The notes under the pieces: model-generated
What the model saw: only the letters and a program-made list of their open reading frames with translations
What the model was told of the DNA's origin: nothing
Databases searched by the model: none
NCBI GenBank assembly: GCA_005788145.1
Contig: SXYY01000180.1
Span: forward strand, 1 to 13,794
Reading direction: 5' to 3'
DNA: 13,794 bases
Origin: Bacteroidota bacterium
GTDB lineage: Bacteria > Bacteroidota > Bacteroidia > NS11-12g > UBA955
Shown here: piece after piece, positions 7,756-13,794 of the stretch
How the letters are laid out: every line of letters starts with the position of its first letter
Position numbering within the stretch: position 1 is the stretch's first letter
Position numbers and translations under genes: made by a program

Positions 7756-8409
7756 ATGGAAATAATCCTGAACAATTGCGGCAAGAATTATCACCGTTCA
7801 TGGTTATTTCAAAATATAGACCTCAACCTCTGTATTGCCGGTAAAAATTTTACGCCACTGAAAATGGCGATTTTGGGTCCGAATGGCGCAGGAAAATCTA
7901 CATTTACTTTGATGCTCGTTGGACAAACGGATCCCACGGAAGGAACTGTACAATGGATAGAAAATGATTCCCCACTGCCCCAGTCGCAATGGCATAAGCA
8001 TGTGTCTTTGGCGTCGCCGGGTATGGAATTACCTGAGGAATTTACGCTGAGTGAGTGGTTTTACTTTCACCAGCAGATCAAAGGGTTTCAATCGAATATC
8101 ACACTGCCCAATTTGATGGATCTATGCGGATTTCCAAAAGCCACAAAAACCAAACAGATATTGACTTTCTCTTCGGGCATGAAGCAGCGGGTAAAATTGT
8201 GTGCAGCGCTTTTGGGTAATCAGCCTTTGGTCATTTTGGACGAGCCATTGACCAACTTGGATAAAGCGGGTGCCGATGTGTTCAAAACCCTTATTGCAAA
8301 TTATTTAGGCAATCGCTCCTTGATGATTGCTTCAAACCGGGAGGATGAATGGTTGGGTTATTGCACCCATACCTACACCATTGGTGAGCCCCATGTTAAG
8401 GCAATTTGA
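7756..8409 (+). CDS. ABC-type ATP-binding protein without an adjacent permease
   Basis: This 217-residue cytoplasmic protein is a single ABC nucleotide-binding domain. Walker A is GPNGAGKST at 41-49, the signature is FSSGMKQR at 138-145 (a variant of LSGGQ), Walker B is VILDEP at 159-164, and the D-loop is TNLDKAG. The Q-loop position (around 86-88, Ala-Ser-Pro) lacks the usual Gln. The H-loop reads IASNRE, with N194 where a His is normal. These loops couple ATP hydrolysis to a permease, so the protein may hydrolyse ATP slowly or act differently from a classical importer or exporter ATPase. Its start is 2 bp after lpxA, so it is very probably the last gene of the lpx operon. No membrane partner is encoded nearby. 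A link to lipid A or lipid transport is suggested only by position. Its last 14 bp overlap the convergent gene. A distant half of a CcmA-like or gliding-type transporter is also possible. Confidence 0.85.
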   Translation: MEIILNNCGKNYHRSWLFQNIDLNLCIAGKNFTPLKMAILGPNGAGKSTFTLMLVGQTDPTEGTVQWIENDSPLPQSQWHKHVSLASPGMELPEEFTLSEWFYFHQQIKGFQSNITLPNLMDLCGFPKATKTKQILTFSSGMKQRVKLCAALLGNQPLVILDEPLTNLDKAGADVFKTLIANYLGNRSLMIASNREDEWLGYCTHTYTIGEPHVKAI

Positions 8410-10669
8410 CCAATTTTAGGTTGGCTGTTTTTCCCTCGTCATTGGTAATTTTCACCCAATATACTCCAGAGGACCAAGTTTCAATTGGAATGCCAACCCC
8501 CTTTTCATTGGATTGTAAATGCGTCTTGTAGACCAAGTCTCGTTGAAGGTTGTAAATGTTCAAGGACAAGTTTCCGGGGGTTGATTCAGCACGCTGAACA
8601 GTGACCATACTTTTACTCGGATTGGGAAACAGCACCAAATCCAAGGATTCGAATTGCCTGGTTCCAATGACAGGTTTTACGGCGTTCAAAGAGCTGGCCC
8701 ATTGCAAACCACCCCTACCCAAGCCAAAAACAGCCTCCATGAGCGTATCACCGGTAAGTTCCGCGAATGCTGGTATGATTCTCGAGCCCATTGTTGGCAG
8801 TGCAGAATCAGCAAATTTCTTCTCGTAAAACCATGTTGTATCGGCAAACAAAGAATCAGAATAAGGATGTCCATCGATGTTGTATAATCGACTATATCCA
8901 TAGGCTGTTCCCACAATCATTTCCATTTTTCCATCACCGTTAATATCATAAATACGGGGTGATGCATACCCGAACGCTTTCCATTCATTTGGCGTAACAT
9001 CGCTGCGCCATTCATTGCCGCGAGCTCCCCAAGCATTCTTAGTTTTTTCGACATAGGTCAATGGATTTAACGATGTACATTCAAACAGGGATACCCTGCC
9101 GTTGTAATATCCCACCAACAAATCCATTTTGCCATCTTTGTTGTGGTCATACAAGCATGGAGACGCATTGGATTCGTCGAAATTTGGATTTTTACCCAAG
9201 TAATTGGAGTCAACAAAAGACCAAGCAACGGGTTTTCCCGCACCCGCCGTGTTTGAGAAATAGGCTACTTTTCCTTTCAATGTACCTACCAACAAGTCCA
9301 AATCCCCGTCTCCATCTACATCGCCCACATTGGGGATAGCATGTCGGAATTTATATTGTGAAAACTTCAAGTAATCCTTATCAACCAATTCGTATTTTGG
9401 TGAGGTTTTGGTTCCTGTATTCTTGAAGAAATATAATGGATCAGCGAGGCCTGTTGTTACAGAATAATCGCCATTGGACGCAACAAGCAAATCTTGATCC
9501 CCATCCCCATCCACATCCACAAATACAGGCGCACTTCTCGCACCCAAATCAAGCGTTTTTTCGGATAGAAAATTGGTCTTAACCAAGTCGAACACCGGTT
9601 TGTTGAATTGTCCTTTGTTCTTGTAATACCATATCTGTTGGGTTTCTTTCACATCGGAGAAATTATTGGGGGCAATGACCAAATCCTGAACCCCATCGCC
9701 CGAAATATCCAAGTAGTATCCTGCCGGGAAGGTCATTTGATTGGCGGCTACGGTATTTCTGGGAAATATCGTATCAACGCCCACCATCGTATCATAGTAA
9801 GATTTATATTGTGCTTTCCCATTCTCAAGGTATGTAAACCGCGGAAATCCAATGTTTGATATGACCAGTTCCTTATCGCCATCCGCATCGGAATCATACA
9901 TAAAACAAGACGCACCACCCGTATGTCGGGGTTTGAGTTTGTCTTTATACGGACACTCCCCCAAAGCAATGGAATTGTCGAACCCCTCGTTGAAATACCC
10001 AAAGCAGATATCCATGATTTGGAACTCAAACGTATCGCGGTTCCATCCTTTTTCTATGCGGACATCTTTAAACAGTCGGTAGGTGTAATTCCCTTGATCA
10101 TAAGACAGAATGTCCAAATCGCCATCTCCATCGATATCCGAAATCTCCGGCATATCAAATTTTGAAAAGCTCAGCGGATTGTATTGGATGGGCTGCGTAG
10201 AATCGTATTGGTTACGGTAGTACCAAGGACCCAAGTCTTGGAATTTCAAATTGCTTGACCCCGGCGTTGTTCGATTGATATAAATCAACAAATTACTGCT
10301 TTCCGAAAGGGTGAATATATCCATTTCACCATCAGCATTCAGGTCTGCTGTTTTGAAGTAATAGAGGCCTTTGGGCAAACGGGCAGTATACTCTGGGGCA
10401 TATTGAAAGATATCGCTTTTATTCAATCGCACGAATGGCAAAATCTTGGAATCATAGCGATCAAACACAATCACATCCATGGATTTATCACCATTGAGGT
10501 CGAATGGTTGAAACTGTGGCGAATTAAACCCACCCCAAAATGGATTTTCAATTTCAAAATTGCCATCAAAAACGCGAACACCCGTCGTATTTAGGCGATA
10601 ATGAAATTGTGACCAACCTTCATGGCTGGCCATACAAAACAAAATAACCAAGGCGATTTTCTTAAGCAT
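8396..10669 (-). CDS. Secreted FG-GAP/VCBS-like repeat protein with a C-terminal T9SS type A sorting domain
   Basis: From the ATG at 10669 the protein has 757 residues. It opens with a signal peptide (MLKKIALVILFCMAS, likely cleaved near WSQ), directing it to the periplasm. An upstream in-frame ATG at 10699 would add ten residues ahead of this signal and is less likely. In numbering from 10699, calcium-loop-like segments recur at about 67-75, 119-127, 188-196, 269-277, 331-339, 395-403, 461-468, 518-526, 585-593 and a degenerate one near 648. They follow DxDGDGxxD or DxNxDGxxD, each followed by hydrophobic residues as in DLLVG. This is the pattern of FG-GAP/VCBS repeats, which often build a beta-propeller. 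Residues about 686-767 form the sorting tail: LVLFPNPSKSMVTV, then YNLQ, then SSGVYWVKI, ending NLKLVKLP. Such a tail sends cargo through the type IX system to the cell surface. The ligand is unknown, and no separate catalytic domain is visible. Confidence 0.9.
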   Translation of the reverse strand: MLKKIALVILFCMASHEGWSQFHYRLNTTGVRVFDGNFEIENPFWGGFNSPQFQPFDLNGDKSMDVIVFDRYDSKILPFVRLNKSDIFQYAPEYTARLPKGLYYFKTADLNADGEMDIFTLSESSNLLIYINRTTPGSSNLKFQDLGPWYYRNQYDSTQPIQYNPLSFSKFDMPEISDIDGDGDLDILSYDQGNYTYRLFKDVRIEKGWNRDTFEFQIMDICFGYFNEGFDNSIALGECPYKDKLKPRHTGGASCFMYDSDADGDKELVISNIGFPRFTYLENGKAQYKSYYDTMVGVDTIFPRNTVAANQMTFPAGYYLDISGDGVQDLVIAPNNFSDVKETQQIWYYKNKGQFNKPVFDLVKTNFLSEKTLDLGARSAPVFVDVDGDGDQDLLVASNGDYSVTTGLADPLYFFKNTGTKTSPKYELVDKDYLKFSQYKFRHAIPNVGDVDGDGDLDLLVGTLKGKVAYFSNTAGAGKPVAWSFVDSNYLGKNPNFDESNASPCLYDHNKDGKMDLLVGYYNGRVSLFECTSLNPLTYVEKTKNAWGARGNEWRSDVTPNEWKAFGYASPRIYDINGDGKMEMIVGTAYGYSRLYNIDGHPYSDSLFADTTWFYEKKFADSALPTMGSRIIPAFAELTGDTLMEAVFGLGRGGLQWASSLNAVKPVIGTRQFESLDLVLFPNPSKSMVTVQRAESTPGNLSLNIYNLQRDLVYKTHLQSNEKGVGIPIETWSSGVYWVKITNDEGKTANLKLVKLP

Positions 10670-10674
10670 TCGGG

Positions 10675-10682
10675 TAAAGATA
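10675..10682 (-). promoter_or_regulatory. Possible -7 box upstream of the T9SS cargo gene
   Basis: On the minus strand the sequence reads TATCTTTA, one base from the Bacteroidota -7 consensus TAnnTTTG, and it ends 5 bp before the ATG at 10669. If real, it lies inside the reading frame from 10699 and supports translation from 10669 with a very short or absent leader. I see no TTG at a proper -33 distance. Confidence 0.3.
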
Positions 10683-10746
10683 CAAATGGATTTAGACATT
10701 TTCCTTTTTGGGGATTTCTTGTTTTATGGATTTCACAAATTTCAAT

Positions 10747-10754
10747 TAGGTTTG
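10747..10754 (+). promoter_or_regulatory. -7 promoter box immediately upstream of murF
   Basis: TAGGTTTG matches the Bacteroidota -7 consensus TAnnTTTG exactly and ends 4 bp before the murF ATG at 10759. The nearest upstream TTG (10719-10721) gives a 25-bp spacer, longer than usual. Transcription from this box would begin at or within a few bases of the start codon, giving a leaderless or nearly leaderless mRNA. Confidence 0.4.
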
Positions 10755-10758
10755 AAAC

Positions 10759-12078
10759 ATGATGAATTCCGATGTGATAGATGCGATATACGGACATTTT
10801 GTTGCTTCCAATTACCAAGTATGCACAGATTCCCGCGCTTTGAAATCAGGGGATATTTTCTTTTGCATCCGCGGTGAGAAATTCGACGGAAATTCATTTG
10901 CAGAATCGGCTATTGCACAAGGTGCTCGCATTGTGGTCGTGGATTGGGAAGAATATCGAAACGATCAACGATTTGTTTGGGTTCAAGATACCACGATAGC
11001 CCTTCAACAGCTCTCAAAACTGCATGCCAAAGCGATGCCATGTAAAAAAATCATGGTGGGTGGAAGCAATGGGAAAACCACCACCAAAGAAGTAACGCGC
11101 ACCATCCTCGAAGGTCTTGGTGAAACCCTGGCTACACCCGGAAACTGGAACAACCACATTGGCGTGCCACTAACCCTGCTGAGCTTACGTCCACAACACC
11201 AATTTGCCGTTATTGAAATGGGAACAAACCACCCGGGAGAAATGGCGGTCTTGTGTGATCTTATTGAAACTGAATTCGGTGTAATAACCAATATTGGTAA
11301 GGAACACCTAGAAGGATTTGGAAGCATTGAAGCCATCGCCAAAGAAGAAAGCGAAGTCTTTGCGAGTGTCATCAAACATGGCGGACATGGCATTGTGAAC
11401 ATGGATGATGCTTGGTTGCAGTCAATGTCGAAACGTCTGACCCAGCAATCAACCATTTCGCTATCGAATCCACAGGCCCAATATTATGCTGAAATCCATC
11501 ATGAAATGCCGGAATTGGGATTCAACTTTTACTGCAATGGAGAAAACTTAGGCGCTTACACATCACCATTAAGTGGAAGATACAATGCCTATAATTTGTT
11601 GTTCGGTACCGCGATTGCTCATTTACTCGGCATGAACCCCTCGGATGCAATGGATCTTGCATGTTCATACGTACCCTCTAACAACCGGAGTGAATGGCGA
11701 ACCATTGGCAACACGCAAGTATTTTTGGATGCCTACAATGCCAATCCCAGTTCGATGTCCGTAGCCATACAGAGCTTTGCGACAATAGAAGGACGGAAAT
11801 CGTTTTTTCTTGGCGATATGCTAGAGCTTGGGGAACATTCACCGGCTGAGCATCAGCAATTGTTTGAATTGTGTGGTTCACTCGGCATTCAAGAAAGTAC
11901 ATTTTTGGTGGGATCAGAATTCTGTGCCGCCTGTCCCAACCATCCTTATCGCTTTGAAACGATGGATTCATTGTTGGCATGGCTCGACACACATCCTATC
12001 GACACAGATTTCGCTTTTGTCAAAGGCAGCCGAGGCATTCGAATGGAACGGGTTTTAGAGCATTTTAACCCTGCATAA
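10759..12078 (+). CDS. murF: UDP-N-acetylmuramoyl-tripeptide--D-alanyl-D-alanine ligase
   Basis: MurF is the cytoplasmic ligase that adds D-Ala-D-Ala to UDP-MurNAc-tripeptide, completing the peptidoglycan precursor at the cost of ATP. The 439-residue length is typical. The N-terminal domain has TDSRALKSGDIFF at 23-35. The ATP loop is GGSNGKTTTKE at 101-111. NWNNHIGVPL at 129-138, EMGTNHPGEM at 153-162 and TNIGKEHLEGFGS at 177-189 are MurF landmarks. DAYNANPSSM at 324-333 and GDMLELG at 352-358 mark the C-terminal domain. The segment after GFGS reads AIAKEESEVF, so Glu197 lies where E. coli MurF has its carbamylated lysine. Met codons at 10759 and 10762 are adjacent, and either could start. 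The gene stands alone between a divergent T9SS cargo gene and the convergent nuo operon, outside any cell-wall cluster visible here. Confidence 0.95.
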   Translation: MMNSDVIDAIYGHFVASNYQVCTDSRALKSGDIFFCIRGEKFDGNSFAESAIAQGARIVVVDWEEYRNDQRFVWVQDTTIALQQLSKLHAKAMPCKKIMVGGSNGKTTTKEVTRTILEGLGETLATPGNWNNHIGVPLTLLSLRPQHQFAVIEMGTNHPGEMAVLCDLIETEFGVITNIGKEHLEGFGSIEAIAKEESEVFASVIKHGGHGIVNMDDAWLQSMSKRLTQQSTISLSNPQAQYYAEIHHEMPELGFNFYCNGENLGAYTSPLSGRYNAYNLLFGTAIAHLLGMNPSDAMDLACSYVPSNNRSEWRTIGNTQVFLDAYNANPSSMSVAIQSFATIEGRKSFFLGDMLELGEHSPAEHQQLFELCGSLGIQESTFLVGSEFCAACPNHPYRFETMDSLLAWLDTHPIDTDFAFVKGSRGIRMERVLEHFNPA

Positions 12079-12081
12079 AAA

Positions 12082-12103
12082 AAGAGGGAATTGCTTCCCC
12101 CTT
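12082..12103 (-). terminator. Intrinsic terminator ending the nuo operon
   Basis: A hairpin of nine pairs with one A-C mismatch (AAGAGGGAA, loop TTGC, TTCCCCCTT) lies between the murF stop at 12078 and the nuoH stop at 12128. Read on the minus strand it is followed by a run of seven T, so it should end nuoH transcription. On the plus strand it lacks a clear T-run and would end murF transcription less well. Confidence 0.75.
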
Positions 12104-12127
12104 CTATCAATTCTGTGTTATTGAAGT

Positions 12128-13159
12128 TTAAAATCCTTGTGCGCTGTACAATGAAATGGCGCCCGTGGCCAACATATTTAACAAAGCCAATGGGATCATC
12201 GCCTTCCAGCCCAATCGCATCAACTGATCGTAACGGAATCGGGGCAATGTCCAACGAATCCACATGAACAAGAAGACAAAGAAGAAGATTTTGGCAAACA
12301 TTACGGCCACTTGGGTCAATCCGAGTATTGTGGGGTCTGAAATGAGGTGCATACCGGGGAAATTGTATCCTCCAAAGTATACGCAGGCCATTACGGCACT
12401 GGAAATGAACATGTTGATGTACTCCGAAAATAAGTAGAAACCCAATTTCATGGAAGAATATTCAACGTGGTATCCACCAATCAATTCCGTTTCACATTCA
12501 GCAAGGTCAAACGGAGCACGGTTACATTCAGCCAATGCACACGTCAGAAACAAAATAAAGCCGAGTGGTTGGTACCATACATTCCAGTTCAATCCTGCCT
12601 GTTGTTCAACCATTTCGCGTAAACTCAGGGTTCCACTCATCATCACCACCGCGATCAGAGCCAATCCCATGCTCAACTCATAGCTGATCATTTGTGCACT
12701 TGCCCGGATGGCGCCATAGAGAGAATACTTGTTATTGGAAGCCCATCCACCGATCATGATGCCATAAACACCAATACTCACGATTCCCATGATATACAAA
12801 ACACCGATGTTCACATCGGCCACTTGCAATTGCACATCCCTTCCAAAGATGGGCAAGGATGTTCCCCATGGTATAACCGCACTGGTAATGGTAGCCACTA
12901 CCATCGCAATCCCTGGACCCAAAATAAACAACCATTTCTCCGCGTTTTTCGGGATGATTTCCTCTTTAAAGAGCAATTTTCCACCATCGGCAAACGGCTG
13001 AAGCAACCCAAAAGGACCCACACGGTTTGGACCGAGACGATCTTGGAAGAAAGCCGCAATTTTGCGCTCTCCGAAAGTAAAATACAAAGCCATCACCAAA
13101 GTAACCGCAAGGATTACCACGATTAGGATCAGTTTCTCTAAAAATAATGCACTATCCAT
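12128..13159 (-). CDS. nuoH: NADH-quinone oxidoreductase subunit H
   Basis: NuoH is the membrane subunit of respiratory complex I that forms much of the quinone-binding cavity and links the peripheral arm to proton pumping. The 343-residue protein has about eight hydrophobic helices and ends a few residues after the last one. Conserved segments include GERKIAAFFQDRLGPNRVGP at 30-49, LQPFADGGKLLFKE at 53-66, the Tyr-rich and Ala-rich stretch SLYGAIRASAQMISYE at 146-161, RAPFDLAECETELIGGY at 214-230 with its acidic residues, and RWTLPRFRYDQLM at 302-314. The length and motifs show an intact gene. It starts 6 bp after the nuoG stop, in the usual G-H order of nuo operons. It is the last gene of the operon, or the operon is split after it: nuoI, nuoJ and the rest do not follow, and a terminator comes instead. 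Confidence 0.96.
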   Translation of the reverse strand: MDSALFLEKLILIVVILAVTLVMALYFTFGERKIAAFFQDRLGPNRVGPFGLLQPFADGGKLLFKEEIIPKNAEKWLFILGPGIAMVVATITSAVIPWGTSLPIFGRDVQLQVADVNIGVLYIMGIVSIGVYGIMIGGWASNNKYSLYGAIRASAQMISYELSMGLALIAVVMMSGTLSLREMVEQQAGLNWNVWYQPLGFILFLTCALAECNRAPFDLAECETELIGGYHVEYSSMKLGFYLFSEYINMFISSAVMACVYFGGYNFPGMHLISDPTILGLTQVAVMFAKIFFFVFLFMWIRWTLPRFRYDQLMRLGWKAMIPLALLNMLATGAISLYSAQGF

Positions 13160-13165
13160 GATTGT

Positions 13166-13794
13166 TTAGGCCTTGTTTAATAATGGTGTATGTTCTGGGG
13201 CTTCTACCTCGTAATGGTTGGCAGAAATAACCGATGAACGATCGATTTGACGGGGACCTTCAATATTCCAATCAGACTTATCTTTTTTCTCGAATCGACA
13301 TTCGTTGCAAATAAACTCTTTCACTTCTCCATATTGGTCTTTGCGCGCAGTAACGCGGGCAATTTCATCTCCGATCATCCAAACCACCGCTTTGCCTGAG
13401 CAACATTTACAATCACGGTTGGCATCCATGGGCTTGGTATACCAAACGCGAGAACGGAATCGGAAAGTTTTATCGGTCAGCGCTCCAACAGGACAAACAT
13501 CAATGACATTTCCAATGAAATCATTTTTCAGATTCTTTTCGATGAAAGTCCCAATTTCTGCAGCATCGCCACGCTTCAATACACCGTGTTCACGCTGCTC
13601 TGTAAGTTGATTCGCGGTATACACACAACGATAACATAAAATGCATCGGGTCATGTGCAATTTGATGTAATCTCCAATATCTACCTTATCAAAGGTTCTG
13701 CGTTCAAACTCATAGCGGGTATTGCTTTTGCCATGTTCATAGGCCAAATCTTGGAGGTGACACTCCCCTGCCTGATCACATACGGGGCAGTCCA
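13166..13794 (-). CDS. nuoG: NADH-quinone oxidoreductase subunit G, short form, N-terminus beyond the window
   Basis: The frame stays open to the right edge, so this is the C-terminal 208 residues of a gene that starts outside the window. NuoG carries Fe-S clusters that relay electrons from the NADH site toward quinone in complex I. At the edge is DCPVCDQAGEC, three Cys of the His-Cys3 (N5) cluster, whose His would fall just outside. Next come RCILCYRC and DVCPVGALTDKTF, which supply the four Cys of the next 4Fe-4S cluster. A third group, CKCC, and FICNECRF about 30 residues later, resembles the remnant Fe-S motif at the head of a molybdopterin domain. The chain then ends within 45 residues, so the large molybdopterin-like domain of E. 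coli NuoG is absent, as I recall for Bacteroidota. An in-frame TTG at 13747 is an internal leucine codon, not a start, because the cluster motif lies upstream of it. Confidence 0.92.
   Translation of the reverse strand, partial: DCPVCDQAGECHLQDLAYEHGKSNTRYEFERRTFDKVDIGDYIKLHMTRCILCYRCVYTANQLTEQREHGVLKRGDAAEIGTFIEKNLKNDFIGNVIDVCPVGALTDKTFRFRSRVWYTKPMDANRDCKCCSGKAVVWMIGDEIARVTARKDQYGEVKEFICNECRFEKKDKSDWNIEGPRQIDRSSVISANHYEVEAPEHTPLLNKA

Noticed and set aside
8410..8424. A small CCAA/TTGG hairpin near the convergent overlap
   Set aside because: The stem is only 4 bp with a 7-base loop and no T-run, too weak to call a terminator.
9293..10138. Imperfect DNA repeats rich in GATGG/CCATC that could be taken for a repeat array
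   Set aside because: They encode the calcium-loop repeats of the secreted protein, vary in sequence and spacing, and have no CRISPR-like regularity.
13745..13747. A TTG start for nuoG inside the window
   Set aside because: The Fe-S motif DCPVCDQAGEC lies in frame upstream of it, so the TTG is an internal leucine codon and the gene continues past the edge.

Overview
The window looks like ordinary core genome of a member of the Bacteroidota. Four things point there: a LpxC-FabZ fusion protein, a large secreted protein with a C-terminal type IX secretion (T9SS) sorting domain, a short NuoG that stops after its Fe-S domains, and promoter-like boxes of the Bacteroidota TAnnTTTG type with little sign of Shine-Dalgarno sequences. 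The genus cannot be named from the sequence. I see no RNA gene, CRISPR array, insertion sequence, phage gene or attachment site, and no gene-free stretch longer than about 150 bp.

Layout. From 1 to 2256 on the plus strand lie the end of an unrecognised protein with a SPOR-like tail, a TonB-like energy transducer, and folC. The genes are separated by 1 and 2 bp, so they look co-transcribed. A perfect 14-bp hairpin (2279-2310) ends folC and faces the convergent peptide transporter (2328-4334, minus), a POT-family proton symporter with a large extracytoplasmic insert. A 147-bp divergent spacer leads to the lipid A block on the plus strand: lpxD, lpxC-fabZ, lpxA and a small ABC ATPase (4482-8409, gaps of 4, 40 and 2 bp). 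These lpx genes supply the first acylation, the deacetylation and the second acylation of the UDP-GlcNAc route, and the FabZ half ties this to hydroxyacyl-ACP use in fatty acid synthesis.

The ABC ATPase overlaps by 14 bp, tail to tail, a minus-strand gene for a secreted protein of FG-GAP/VCBS-like calcium-loop repeats with a T9SS sorting tail (8396-10669). Divergent from it is murF (10759-12078), which adds D-Ala-D-Ala to the peptidoglycan precursor. A hairpin terminator (12082-12103) then separates murF from the end of a minus-strand respiratory complex I operon, of which nuoH is complete and nuoG runs off the right edge.

Most genes serve the cell envelope (lipid A, peptidoglycan, TonB energy, secretion, peptide uptake) or respiration. 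I did not find a convincing new system. The points most worth a second look are the Cys/His cluster in the transporter insert, the permease-less ABC ATPase with altered Q- and H-loops inside the lpx operon, and a MurF with Glu where the carbamylated lysine of the Mur ligase superfamily is expected.
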